Assembly (NCBI RefSeq): GCF_002836255.1
Contig: NZ_PJAU01000059.1
Span: forward strand, 186,001 to 250,000
Source: Colwellia sp. 75C3
GTDB taxonomy: Bacteria; Pseudomonadota; Gammaproteobacteria; Enterobacterales; Alteromonadaceae
Length of the DNA: 64,000 nt
Direction of reading: 5' to 3'
Shown here piece by piece: positions 41,678 through 50,094 of the stretch. Position 1 is the first letter of the stretch, and every line of letters begins with the position of its first letter. The notes below the pieces were generated by a model. The model saw nothing but the letters and a program-made list of their open reading frames with translations. It was not told the DNA's origin and searched no databases. A program made the translations under genes and the position numbers.

Positions 41678-43867
41678 TTAATGCGCAGCTTTTACGTCAA
41701 TACGGCGTTTATGCAATAACGGTTCAGTATAACCGCTGGGCTGTTCTTTACCTGTAAAGATGAGTTCAGCTGCCGTTTTAAAGGCAATGCTATTCTCTAA
41801 ATCAGTCGACATTGCTATGTAACTGGTATCATTGGCATTTTGCTGATCAACAATAGGCGCCATACGTTCTAATGACTCATTCACTTGGCTTTCACTGATC
41901 ACACCATGATGCAGCCAGTTACAGATATGCTGACTAGATATTCTTAAGGTGGCTCTATCTTCCATGCGGGCAACATTATCGATATCAGGTACTTTAGAGC
42001 AGCCAATACCTTGGTTAACCCAACGCACCACATAACCCAATAAGCCTTGAATGTTATTGTCTAATTCTTTTTGAATGGCCGCAGTTGACAAGTCAGCTTG
42101 GTTTTTCAATAAAGGAATAGTCAATAAATCAGTTAAATCATCGATTGTGCCAGGTAAAGAAAACTCAGCTTGCATAGCGTTTTGCACGGCTTTCACATTT
42201 ACTTTGTGATAATGCATTACATGTAAAGTCGCTGCTGTAGGTGAGGGTACCCAAGCACAGTTTGCACCTGATTGCGGATGGGCTATTTTGTTTTTTACCA
42301 TGGCTGACATTTGGTCAGGTATGGCCCACATGCCCTTACCGATTTGCGCTTTACCTTGCAGACCGGCTTGCAAACCAATTCTGACATTACGCAATTCATA
42401 AGCCTTAATCCATGGCTCATCTTTCATCAATTCTTTTTGTGCCATAGCACCAGCAAGCATGCTGGTATGCATTTCATCGCCAGTACGATCTAAAAAACCG
42501 GTATTGATGAAGGCAACACGGGTTTGTGCCGCGCGAATACATTCTTTTAAGTTGGCTGAGGTACGACGTTCTTCATCCATAATACCCATTTTAATGGTAT
42601 TTTCAGCTAGTCCTAAATTACGCTCGATAGCGCTAAATAAGTCATGACTAAAAGTAACTTCTTCAGGGCCGTGCATTTTAGGTTTTACAATGTAAATGCT
42701 GCCTTTTTTGGAGTTCTTAAATTTAGAGCTACCTTTTAAATCATGTAATGAAATTAAGGTGGTGATAAGTCCATCGACAATACCTTCAGGTACATTTTCA
42801 TCATTTTCGGTGACGATAGCATCGGTAGTCATCAATAAGCCGACATTACGGATAAACTGCAGGCTTCTTCCTGATAATGAAAAAGGCGTTTGGCTCGGTG
42901 ATAAATAATCACGGTCGTGATTTAAAGTACGAGTTATCGTTTTGTCACCTTTTTGAATGATCTCAGCAAGGTCACCTTTCATTAAACCTAACCAGTTACG
43001 GTAAACAGCGGTTTTATCACTCGCATCAACCGCAGCAATAGAGTCTTCACAATCTTGAATAGTGCTTAAGGCAGACTCTAATACGACATCTTTAACAAAG
43101 GCGGCATCGGTTTTACCAACAATGTTATCTTTATCTATTTGGATTTCGATGTGCAAACCATTATGACGGCAAAGTAGCGCTGTAGGAGCATCGGTAGAGC
43201 CGTTGTAACCGACAAATTGTGCTGCATCTTTTAGCTGAACTTGTTCGCCAGAGAATAAGGTAACGGTGAAGTTTTTATTAATAATATGATACTGCACCGC
43301 ATCAATATGACTACCTGATGTTAACGGTAAAGTATCGTCTAAAAATCGGCGCGCGTATGCTTGCACTCTACGTCCACGAACAGGGTTGAACGCTTTCGTT
43401 TGTTGGGCGCCGTTATCATCACCGATAACGTCAGTACCATATAATGCATCATATAAACTGCCCCATCGTGCGTTTGCGGCATTAAGGGCAAACCTTGCAT
43501 TCATTAAAGGAACAACCAGTTGAGGGCCTGCTACCAGGGCAACCTCATCATCAACATTTTTAGTGGAGATAGTAAAATCTGCTTTTTCTTCTACCAGATA
43601 ACCTATTTCTTTTAAAAACAATTGATAGCGTTGTTGGTCAAAAGGTTGATTTGCTGCATCACTGTGCCATACATCAATTTGTGCCTGTAAATTAGCTCTG
43701 GTTGTTAATAACTGCTGATTGCGTGGAGTAAACTCAGTTAAAACCTCAGCAACAGAATCCCAGAAGTGATCGGCAGTAATATTAAGACCAGGTAATACAT
43801 CGTGATTGACTAAATTAACTAAACAGCCTGCAACCTTATAACCGTGCTTGATTGTTTTTTGCTTCAT
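41678..43867 (-). CDS. glcB: Malate synthase G
   Basis: 729 aa, the normal length of the monomeric G isoform. Condenses glyoxylate with acetyl-CoA to malate. Landmarks: NAANARWGSLYDALYGTD, VRGRRVQAYARRFLDD (catalytic/glyoxylate region), KGSIYIVKPKMHGPEEVTFS, KMGIMDEERRTSANLKECI with the catalytic Glu/Arg set, and GANCAWVPSPTAATLHVMHYHKVN. Encoded at the end of the purine catabolic block, so it consumes the glyoxylate produced by AllA. GGAT box before the ATG. Confidence 0.95.
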   Translation of the reverse strand: MKQKTIKHGYKVAGCLVNLVNHDVLPGLNITADHFWDSVAEVLTEFTPRNQQLLTTRANLQAQIDVWHSDAANQPFDQQRYQLFLKEIGYLVEEKADFTISTKNVDDEVALVAGPQLVVPLMNARFALNAANARWGSLYDALYGTDVIGDDNGAQQTKAFNPVRGRRVQAYARRFLDDTLPLTSGSHIDAVQYHIINKNFTVTLFSGEQVQLKDAAQFVGYNGSTDAPTALLCRHNGLHIEIQIDKDNIVGKTDAAFVKDVVLESALSTIQDCEDSIAAVDASDKTAVYRNWLGLMKGDLAEIIQKGDKTITRTLNHDRDYLSPSQTPFSLSGRSLQFIRNVGLLMTTDAIVTENDENVPEGIVDGLITTLISLHDLKGSSKFKNSKKGSIYIVKPKMHGPEEVTFSHDLFSAIERNLGLAENTIKMGIMDEERRTSANLKECIRAAQTRVAFINTGFLDRTGDEMHTSMLAGAMAQKELMKDEPWIKAYELRNVRIGLQAGLQGKAQIGKGMWAIPDQMSAMVKNKIAHPQSGANCAWVPSPTAATLHVMHYHKVNVKAVQNAMQAEFSLPGTIDDLTDLLTIPLLKNQADLSTAAIQKELDNNIQGLLGYVVRWVNQGIGCSKVPDIDNVARMEDRATLRISSQHICNWLHHGVISESQVNESLERMAPIVDQQNANDTSYIAMSTDLENSIAFKTAAELIFTGKEQPSGYTEPLLHKRRIDVKAAH

Positions 43868-43920
43868 TTTTTATCCTTTTTCTTTGTTTGAAACCAAGTC
43901 AAATAAATTTTTTCACATTC

Positions 43921-44045
43921 AGCGAGACTTAAAAGGCTTAGAGGCAAGGCTTTGATTGCAGATAATAGTTATTCTATTGTCAAAATCAGTAACGCAGCAT
44001 GGAAGCCTTTTAAACTCGCCCTTTGGGAGTTTGTCAGCAATTCGA
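43921..44045. repeat. REP-like element sharing the MITE core
   Basis: AGAGGCAAGGCTTTGATTG, then CAAAATCAGTAACGCAGCAT and CGCCCTTTGGGAG occur in the same order as in the middle of the MITE at 30833-31100. Complementary segments (AAAAGGCTT and AAGCCTTTT) give a stem. No TACCCG ends are seen here, so only the core is shared. Confidence 0.7.
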
Positions 44046-44138
44046 TAACGGCACAGAATTTTCTTAATATAGAATGACTATACATAAAAAAAGTCTATTT
44101 GTTCTCAAACCGCTGACAAGCTCTGAGTGGGAACAAAC

Positions 44139-45329
44139 TTACTTGATTTGGTTTACCCAAATTGACAAGGTTAGACGTTCTTCATCGGTCATTTTGGTTT
44201 TGTTCATGAATGGCATGTCTTTACTGTCAATAACACGCGCTTGAATTCGTGGCGCCCATTGTTTAATAGAAGCAATATCTGTGAAAATAACGCCTGCTTG
44301 AGGAGTTTTAAACATATCATCAGTAGGTGTTTCTGAATGACATGCAGCACAACGGTCTTCAATAATTTTTTGAACTTGCATATGGCTGACAACTTGTTGC
44401 TTTTGCTCAACTGACAACTCAATTTTCTTAGGAGCAATAGCATAAGCAAGCACAATAGTGGCGATAATAGAGCCTACTAAGACCATAGGTTTTTGTTTGC
44501 CAAAATGACGTAAGACAAAATACTGACGAACGGCAGCGGTGATCAAAATAATTACCATTAATACTAACCAGTTCGCACTGTGGTTATAGGTAATTGGGTA
44601 ATGATTCGAAATCATAATGAATAACACGGGTAAGGTGATATAGGTATTGTGTGTTGAACGTAATTTAGCGTTAAGACCATATTTAGAGTCAGGCTTAGCA
44701 CCTTCTTCTACTGCTTTTACTAAGGCACGTTGTGATGGCATGATGCCAAAAAACACGTTACCAGCCATGATAGTGCCTAAAATAGCACCCATATGCATGT
44801 AGGCACCACGCGCACTAAATACTTGCGTTAAACCGTAAGATAAAGCCGTAGCAATAACGAATAAAATAAGCGCTAAGACTAAGCCGTGATCTTTAAGTTT
44901 GGTTCTCACTAATAACTCATAACTACCAACACCAATAATAATAGAGCCTAGACCTAAGCCAATTGCCTGCCATTGGGTTAAATCTTTCACGCGTGGGTCA
45001 ATTAAGTAAGACTCAGCACCGACATAAAACATTAGCGATAATAATAAGAAACCTGTGATCCACGTGGTATATGCTTCCCACTTAAACCAATGCAAGGTTG
45101 TTGGTATTGTTGGTGGTGCTAGTTTGTATTTTGCTACTTCGTAAAAACCACCGCCGTGAATAGCCCAAAGGTCACCTGAAATGCCTTTTTCTTCTTTCCA
45201 TACAGGTGGTTTTTCAAGATGGTTGTCTAACCAAACAAAATAAAATGAGGCACCGATCCACGCGATACCAACGATTAAATGTGCGAAACGAATGATTAAA
45301 TTTAACCACTCAGTAATATACGGGTCCAT
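44139..45329 (-). CDS. puuD: Membrane-bound urate hydroxylase PuuD with C-terminal cytochrome c
   Basis: 396 aa: about eight membrane segments, opening with NLIIRFAHLIVGIAWIGASFYFVWLDNHLE, then a C-terminal cytochrome c-type motif C-A-A-C-H (EDRCAACHSETP). This is the PuuD architecture that oxidises urate to 5-hydroxyisourate and passes electrons to the respiratory chain through the haem domain, not to oxygen as soluble uricase does. It lies beside the genes for the next steps. AAAGGAAAG box precedes the ATG. Octamer tandem repeats sit in its upstream region. Confidence 0.88.
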   Translation of the reverse strand: MDPYITEWLNLIIRFAHLIVGIAWIGASFYFVWLDNHLEKPPVWKEEKGISGDLWAIHGGGFYEVAKYKLAPPTIPTTLHWFKWEAYTTWITGFLLLSLMFYVGAESYLIDPRVKDLTQWQAIGLGLGSIIIGVGSYELLVRTKLKDHGLVLALILFVIATALSYGLTQVFSARGAYMHMGAILGTIMAGNVFFGIMPSQRALVKAVEEGAKPDSKYGLNAKLRSTHNTYITLPVLFIMISNHYPITYNHSANWLVLMVIILITAAVRQYFVLRHFGKQKPMVLVGSIIATIVLAYAIAPKKIELSVEQKQQVVSHMQVQKIIEDRCAACHSETPTDDMFKTPQAGVIFTDIASIKQWAPRIQARVIDSKDMPFMNKTKMTDEERLTLSIWVNQIK

Positions 45330-45363
45330 AGTCTTTCCTTTTGTACGCTTACTCGTAGTAGCG

Positions 45364-45395
45364 TTTTATAATTTTATAATTTTATAATTTTATGA
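45364..45395. repeat. Octamer tandem repeat TTTTATAA x4 upstream of puuD
   Basis: Four tandem copies of TTTTATAA (last one TTTTATGA), 35-66 bases before the puuD start codon. On the minus strand this gives repeated TTATAAAA, similar to -10 elements, so copy number could affect promoter spacing. Confidence 0.85.
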
Positions 45396-45425
45396 TTAAC
45401 TAGTTAACTCAGGGGCTTGCTGAAA

Positions 45426-45530
45426 CGTCATCTTCGAAGTCTCTGATCGAAGATCCATTACTTTTTATAAACTGGATCCCCGATGAATACACCACGGGGA
45501 TGACGTCCCTGAGCCTTGTGCATAGGAACG
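45426..45530 (+). repeat. Palindromic dispersed repeat, copy 2 of 3
   Basis: CGTCATCTTCGAAGTCTCTG, then ATCGAAGATCCAT, CTGGATCC and GGGGATGACGTCCCTGAG, matching 35946-36096 and 49992-50094. Short form with no extra internal segment. Lies between puuD and guaD. Confidence 0.85.
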
Positions 45531-45712
45531 TAATTTTAATTAATTACGTTGTTAAATAATTATTTCTCTTAAGCGATGTTGCCTTAGACCCAGCTAGGCA
45601 ACCGTCTGTTATAATTTAATTTATCTACCACTAATGATTTAGTTGATGACTGAAGTTTGTGAGTACTTCTGATGCAGTATTCGCAGATTTCAGCTATTAA
45701 ATAATTTGTTAA

Positions 45713-47062
45713 TTAAACTTTTTCGCCCATTATGTGAGTAGCTTTAACGTGTCTATCATCACCCAACATGCTCAAGACAAAGAGTTTTTCGGTTAAGGTT
45801 TTACAACGTTTGATGCGTACATCCATTAACGGTGTTGCTTGATAATCCAGTACAATAAAATCAGCTTCTGCGCCTTGAGCGAAGTTACCAATAGTACCTT
45901 CTAAATCTAAAGCAACTGCGCCACCGAGCGTGGCTAAATACAATGATTTGTACGGGCTTAATTTATCGCCACGTAATTGCTGAGTTTTATAACCTTCGTT
46001 TAATGTTGTTAACATTGAAAAGCTGCTACCTGCACCTATGTCAGTACCTAAACCCACATTGACATCAAACTCTTCAGCTTGTTTTAAGTTAAAACAACCA
46101 CTGCCTAAAAATAGGTTTGAAGTGGGACAAAAAGCAATAGCTGAATCAGTTTCACTTAAACGCTGGCATTCATGGTCGTGCAAATGCACGCCGTGAGCGA
46201 AAACACTACGACGGCCTAATAAACTGCTTTTGTCGTAAACATCAAGATAGCCTTTACTGTCTGGGAATAGCTCACTTACCCACGCTATTTCATCTTTGTT
46301 CTCTGATAAATGCGTATGTAAGTAAACATCTGGATACTCTTTTAATAACTCACCGGCTTTATTTAGCTGCTCTGTTGAACAAGTCGGAGCGAAACGTGGA
46401 GTAACAGCGTAAAGCAAACGATCTGTGTTATGCCATTTTTCAATTAATGCTTTACTGTCTGTGTAGCCAGATTCTGTGGTATCTTGCAGGTCATCAGGGC
46501 AGTTTTGATTCATTAGAACTTTACCGCAAATCATGCGTAATTTTTTCTGTTGCGCGATAGTGAAAAAGGCATCAACAGATTCTTTATGAACCGTACCAAA
46601 TACAAGTGCAGTCGTTGTTCCAGCATCTAATAACTGTGTTAAGAAAAATTCAGCGACACGTTTACCGTGCTCAATATCAGCAAATTGCTTTTCTTCAGGG
46701 AAGGTATAATTTTCAAGCCACTCGAGTAACTGTTCGCCGTATGAAGCGACCATTTCAGATTGTGCATAATGCACGTGCGTATCAATAAATCCTGGCATGA
46801 TTAGGCCATTGTCATATTGAATCACGGTAACATCGGCAGATAACGTTGCTAATAAATCACTAGCAAAACCTACGGCTTCGACTAAGCCATTATTGATAAC
46901 TAAAAGTCCATCTTCAAAGTACTGGTAACTCTCTTCTTCAGCGACTTTGGCAGGATCGGCTAAAAAGTGCAGTACTTCACCACGATATGCTTTGCGGCCG
47001 GTATTTGTTGGTTTACTCATTACTTCACTTTTTGAAGATGTATTTACAATGTTGTTCGACAT
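45713..47062 (-). CDS. guaD: Guanine deaminase
   Basis: 449 aa, amidohydrolase fold. Guanine to xanthine plus ammonia. Zinc-binding set: DTHVHYAQ, HTHLSENKDE, and GTDIGAGSSFSM; PRFAPTCS and AFCPTSNLFLGSG are typical for GuaD. It feeds guanine into the xanthine dehydrogenase step. Start at 47062 has an AAGG box; an internal ATG at 47020 (MSKPTNTG) is an alternative. Located between puuD and allA on the same strand. Confidence 0.92.
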   Translation of the reverse strand: MSNNIVNTSSKSEVMSKPTNTGRKAYRGEVLHFLADPAKVAEEESYQYFEDGLLVINNGLVEAVGFASDLLATLSADVTVIQYDNGLIMPGFIDTHVHYAQSEMVASYGEQLLEWLENYTFPEEKQFADIEHGKRVAEFFLTQLLDAGTTTALVFGTVHKESVDAFFTIAQQKKLRMICGKVLMNQNCPDDLQDTTESGYTDSKALIEKWHNTDRLLYAVTPRFAPTCSTEQLNKAGELLKEYPDVYLHTHLSENKDEIAWVSELFPDSKGYLDVYDKSSLLGRRSVFAHGVHLHDHECQRLSETDSAIAFCPTSNLFLGSGCFNLKQAEEFDVNVGLGTDIGAGSSFSMLTTLNEGYKTQQLRGDKLSPYKSLYLATLGGAVALDLEGTIGNFAQGAEADFIVLDYQATPLMDVRIKRCKTLTEKLFVLSMLGDDRHVKATHIMGEKV

Positions 47063-47155
47063 ATTACTTAACCTTTACTTATTTTGTTGCTTGGTGCATT
47101 ACTTCGAGTGTTGCTTCTTAAGTTGCACTGAATTTTGTTTCGTTACTTGCTTAGA

Positions 47156-47665
47156 CTAGCTTTTTAAATTGATGACCATTGAGCCGTCGAGTTTTTCTAC
47201 ATCGCAGTTATCACCTTCTCCGCCGCGATCGACTACGAGAAAGTCACTGACTTCATTTAGCGCTAAACAAAAGTGATGCCAAGTACCTTTATGGTAATTA
47301 ACGCCTTGCTCACCGCTTGCTAAAAACACTTTGATGGCTGAGATATCAAGTTCACCTGCGGGGGCAACAACCACCACATAAGGCTGCTTGCCCATAGGAA
47401 TAAATGCTTGGCTGCCCAAAGGATGGCGTTCCATCATTTCGACCGGCAAAGGAAAAGCCAGCGGGGTGGAACGAAAAATATTAAGCAAGGTTTTACCCTG
47501 TTGCTCAGCAACGTCGACATCAGCAAGATTATGATAACGCATAGTATGGCCATCATTAATGGCGAAATGTTCAGCACTTTCGGACACTGAAATTACATCC
47601 CCATAAGCGGAGAAATTCTCTGCCGTTAGCTCTTGGGGTACAACATTAATGATTTTACTGGTCAT
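47156..47665 (-). CDS. allA: Ureidoglycolate lyase
   Basis: 169 aa. Splits ureidoglycolate into glyoxylate and urea. Typical cupin-like motifs: PQELTAENFSAYGDVISV at the front, TMRYHNLADVDV, FIPMGKQPYVVVVAPAGE, and NYHKGTWHHFCLALNEVSDFLVVDRGGEGDNCD at the end. This is the glyoxylate-producing step that links purine catabolism with GlcB and the BHAC. About 90 bases from the guaD gene. Confidence 0.9.
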   Translation of the reverse strand: MTSKIINVVPQELTAENFSAYGDVISVSESAEHFAINDGHTMRYHNLADVDVAEQQGKTLLNIFRSTPLAFPLPVEMMERHPLGSQAFIPMGKQPYVVVVAPAGELDISAIKVFLASGEQGVNYHKGTWHHFCLALNEVSDFLVVDRGGEGDNCDVEKLDGSMVINLKS

Positions 47666-47753
47666 CTTATCTTCTCTGTTAACTGTTAATATTTTTCTAC
47701 TGGCTAGAAACTATTGTTTATAAATTATATTGCTAAACCTTACTTAGGTAGGC

Positions 47754-48095
47754 TTAGCTACCGCGGTAAGTAGAGTATCCATAGGCGGTTAGTAATAATG
47801 GAATATGGTAATGCGTGCCGCTGGCGTCAATTTCAAAAACGATATCGACGTAGGGATAAAAGCCGGTTTCGTTATTGGCTTGAAAATAACTAGCGGTGGC
47901 AAAATGCATACGGTAAACACCAGCGGGTAATTTTTCATTATCAGCTAATAAACCCGGTAAACGACCATCACCATTAGTGACACCACCATTTACTTCTTTC
48001 CAACCTTCACCGTCTTGAGCAAACAAGGTAATCGGTACATTTTGCGCGGGTAAACCACGTGTTGTATCAAGTATATGGGTAGTAATTTGACTCAT
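47754..48095 (-). CDS. hiuH: 5-Hydroxyisourate hydrolase
   Basis: 113 aa, transthyretin-like. Converts 5-hydroxyisourate to OHCU. Catalytic His in ITTHILDTTRGLPA, Arg and His in FEIDASGTHYHIPLLLTAYGYSTYRGS. The C-terminal Y-R-G-S tetrapeptide is diagnostic for this enzyme, distinguishing it from transthyretin. AAGGA lies 7 bases before the ATG. Directly downstream of uraD in transcription order. Confidence 0.95.
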   Translation of the reverse strand: MSQITTHILDTTRGLPAQNVPITLFAQDGEGWKEVNGGVTNGDGRLPGLLADNEKLPAGVYRMHFATASYFQANNETGFYPYVDIVFEIDASGTHYHIPLLLTAYGYSTYRGS

Positions 48096-48122
48096 ATTCG
48101 TTCCTTAAAAGTACTTTTCGGA

Positions 48123-48644
48123 TTAGCCTTCAGCTAATGTGTTTTCGAAGGCTTTAGTAATACGTAGTTGAAATATTTTTCGTTGCTCTTCAGCAGCATT
48201 AACAAGCTCTTGTTTTTTGTTATTGGGTAAACGTGCTTGTAATAAATCAGACATTTGTTTAGCACTTTTACCTGTCGCACAAACAATAAAGATAAAGCCA
48301 AATTTTGCTTCGTAGTCAGTATTACCTTGAGAAAGTACTTCAAGTACATCGTCGTTGGCTTCTTTAACTAAACCTTGCTCGTTGCCAGCTAACTCTTTGG
48401 TATTGGCATACTTAGCACGTAAGCTACTCACATCACCAATTTTTGGATGGCCTTCAAACGCTTCAAAATAATCTTGTTCCGTTAAACCTAACCATGCATC
48501 ATCAGCGGCTTTTTTTATTGCCGTCGTATCAGCAAATGGACGCGCTGCTACCATGTTTTTTACCCAAGTGCTTGAAGTACAACACTGCATAAATGTGTGG
48601 TTAGCGTCGCTTGCTGGTAATTGGTTTAAATCTTCTAATCTCAT
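48123..48644 (-). CDS. uraD: OHCU decarboxylase
   Basis: 173 aa. Converts OHCU (2-oxo-4-hydroxy-4-carboxy-5-ureidoimidazoline) to S-allantoin. LMQCCTSSTWVKNMVAARPF, the catalytic-His motif FEGHPKIGD and the KFGFIFIVCATGKSA strand are characteristic. The stop is 27 bases before hiuH, so both are co-transcribed. Confidence 0.93.
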   Translation of the reverse strand: MRLEDLNQLPASDANHTFMQCCTSSTWVKNMVAARPFADTTAIKKAADDAWLGLTEQDYFEAFEGHPKIGDVSSLRAKYANTKELAGNEQGLVKEANDDVLEVLSQGNTDYEAKFGFIFIVCATGKSAKQMSDLLQARLPNNKKQELVNAAEEQRKIFQLRITKAFENTLAEG

Positions 48645-48677
48645 TCTAGTATCCTTTATTCTTTACTACTTATTCGT

Positions 48678-48826
48678 GTTAACTCGGTATGCGGGTTAAA
48701 GCTGTGAAGCTGCCTTATGGAGAAAAACATCTTATTCATGGATGAATAAGCTGAGTTTATAGGGACATATTCACAGCGTTTTTGCGTAATAATGGCCGCA
48801 ATAGCTTAACCCGAGTTCACGTTAAC
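48678..48826. repeat. Nested inverted-repeat element (~150 bp)
   Basis: GTTAACTCGG (48678) faces CCGAGTTCACGTTAAC (48811-48826); inside, GGGTTAA-A-GCT faces AGCTTAACCC, GCTGTGAA (48701-48708) faces TTCACAGC (48770-48777), and CTTATTCAT (48731-48739) faces ATGAATAAG (48742-48750). The arms are nested, so the single strand could form one long hairpin. It fills the gap between uraD and alc and touches the alc stop codon. Confidence 0.65.
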
Positions 48827-49893
48827 TAACCTTGACGGTTACCAAAAACACGCATACGAGAAATACCACCATCAGGGAAGATATTTAAACGTACATGAGT
48901 AAACGGTTGATCTTTTTCTGTGATGATTTCTTTAGTAAATAAATGTTCACGATGCGCATACAACTTAGTACTTGGAATAATCGGAGTCCAAGTAACGCTT
49001 GGCGCATTTTCAGTGAAATCATCGCTATCACTGATACAACCTTCAAGCATAAAGGTATCAGGGAAGTTACCTTTAAAGTGACAGGTATCTATGATGACTT
49101 TATTAACACTACCCGTAGCGGCAAGTTTAACAATTGACCAATCTGGACCTGGATCACGACGACGTTTAGTTTCCCAACCATCGCCCATGTTGGCGCCACG
49201 GCCAGGCATGATTAGGTTATTTTTATCGCTGAAGAACATGTCGCTTACTAATAAAGCTTTTGCGCCATTTTTAATGGAAGCTAAATCAATTAATTCGCCG
49301 TCAACAAAGTCATTCCAGTTTACATCTGCTTCACCATAAACACGAAAACGCGCAATACCACCATCAGGGAACATAGTTAAACGTACATGAGTCCATGCTG
49401 TATCATTTAGCTTTTCTTCAGGATCGAGAGTAAAAAGGTTTTGGCTATGCGCTTTAACATCAGTCGCTTCAAAAATTGTCTGCCAAACTGTATCTGCATT
49501 AGGTTGTACTTCACTAACACAAGCTTCTACGGAAACTTTTTCTGGCGCGTTGCCACGGAAATAATTGGTGTCGATATCAAAAGCGCGAATAACACCACTG
49601 ATGCCTAAACGGATAATACACCAATCAGAATCACGACCATTATTACGACCATAACTTCTGCGTGATTCCCAACCGTCCATCCATTTACCACGTTCAGTAA
49701 ATTTCTCTTCGATAAAAATACCACGGCCTACTTTTAATAAGTTTTCCATTTCTGCGAAGAAATCATCACTACATGACAGTGTTTCACCACCCACTTTTTC
49801 GCTGGCTAAATCTACATAATGCGTTTTTAATTTTTGCTCTAATACCGCTTCTTCTGCCGACAATTTGTTTTGTGCTAACCAATCTTCAATCAT
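48826..49893 (-). CDS. alc: Allantoicase
   Basis: 355 aa, two tandem allantoicase (jelly-roll) domains. Hydrolyses allantoate to ureidoglycolate and urea. The duplicate halves carry the paired motifs ESRRSYGRNNGRDSDWCIIRLG with IDTNYFRGNAPE, and ETKRRRDPGPDWSIVKLAATG with IDTCHFKGNFPD, with the FPDGGI(A/S)RFR/RMRV sequence in each. Choice of allantoicase over allantoate amidohydrolase means the pathway releases urea and goes via ureidoglycolate, in accord with AllA. Confidence 0.94.
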   Translation of the reverse strand: MIEDWLAQNKLSAEEAVLEQKLKTHYVDLASEKVGGETLSCSDDFFAEMENLLKVGRGIFIEEKFTERGKWMDGWESRRSYGRNNGRDSDWCIIRLGISGVIRAFDIDTNYFRGNAPEKVSVEACVSEVQPNADTVWQTIFEATDVKAHSQNLFTLDPEEKLNDTAWTHVRLTMFPDGGIARFRVYGEADVNWNDFVDGELIDLASIKNGAKALLVSDMFFSDKNNLIMPGRGANMGDGWETKRRRDPGPDWSIVKLAATGSVNKVIIDTCHFKGNFPDTFMLEGCISDSDDFTENAPSVTWTPIIPSTKLYAHREHLFTKEIITEKDQPFTHVRLNIFPDGGISRMRVFGNRQG

Positions 49894-49991
49894 TTCTTTT
49901 CTCCAGTTACTGCATTGTCAGGCAAGCCTTTGTCGACTCTGATACATTGCGTGAATGTTAATTTTATTATTTTGATTCAGTATTTTTACAT

Positions 49992-50094
49992 GCCTATGCA
50001 CATTGTTCAGGATCGTCATCCCCGTGGTGTCCTAATCGGGGATCCAGTCTCTAAAAAGCAATGGATCTTCGATCAGAGACTTCGAAGATGACGT
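49992..50094 (-). repeat. Palindromic dispersed repeat, copy 3 of 3 (inverted)
   Basis: Reads on the plus strand as CCTATGCACATTG, GTCATCCCCGTGGTGTC, GGGGATCCAG, ATGGATCTTCGATCAGAGAC and TTCGAAGATGACG, the reverse complement of copies at 45426-45530 and 35946-36096. Lies between alc and allB, ending at the allB stop codon. Confidence 0.85.
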
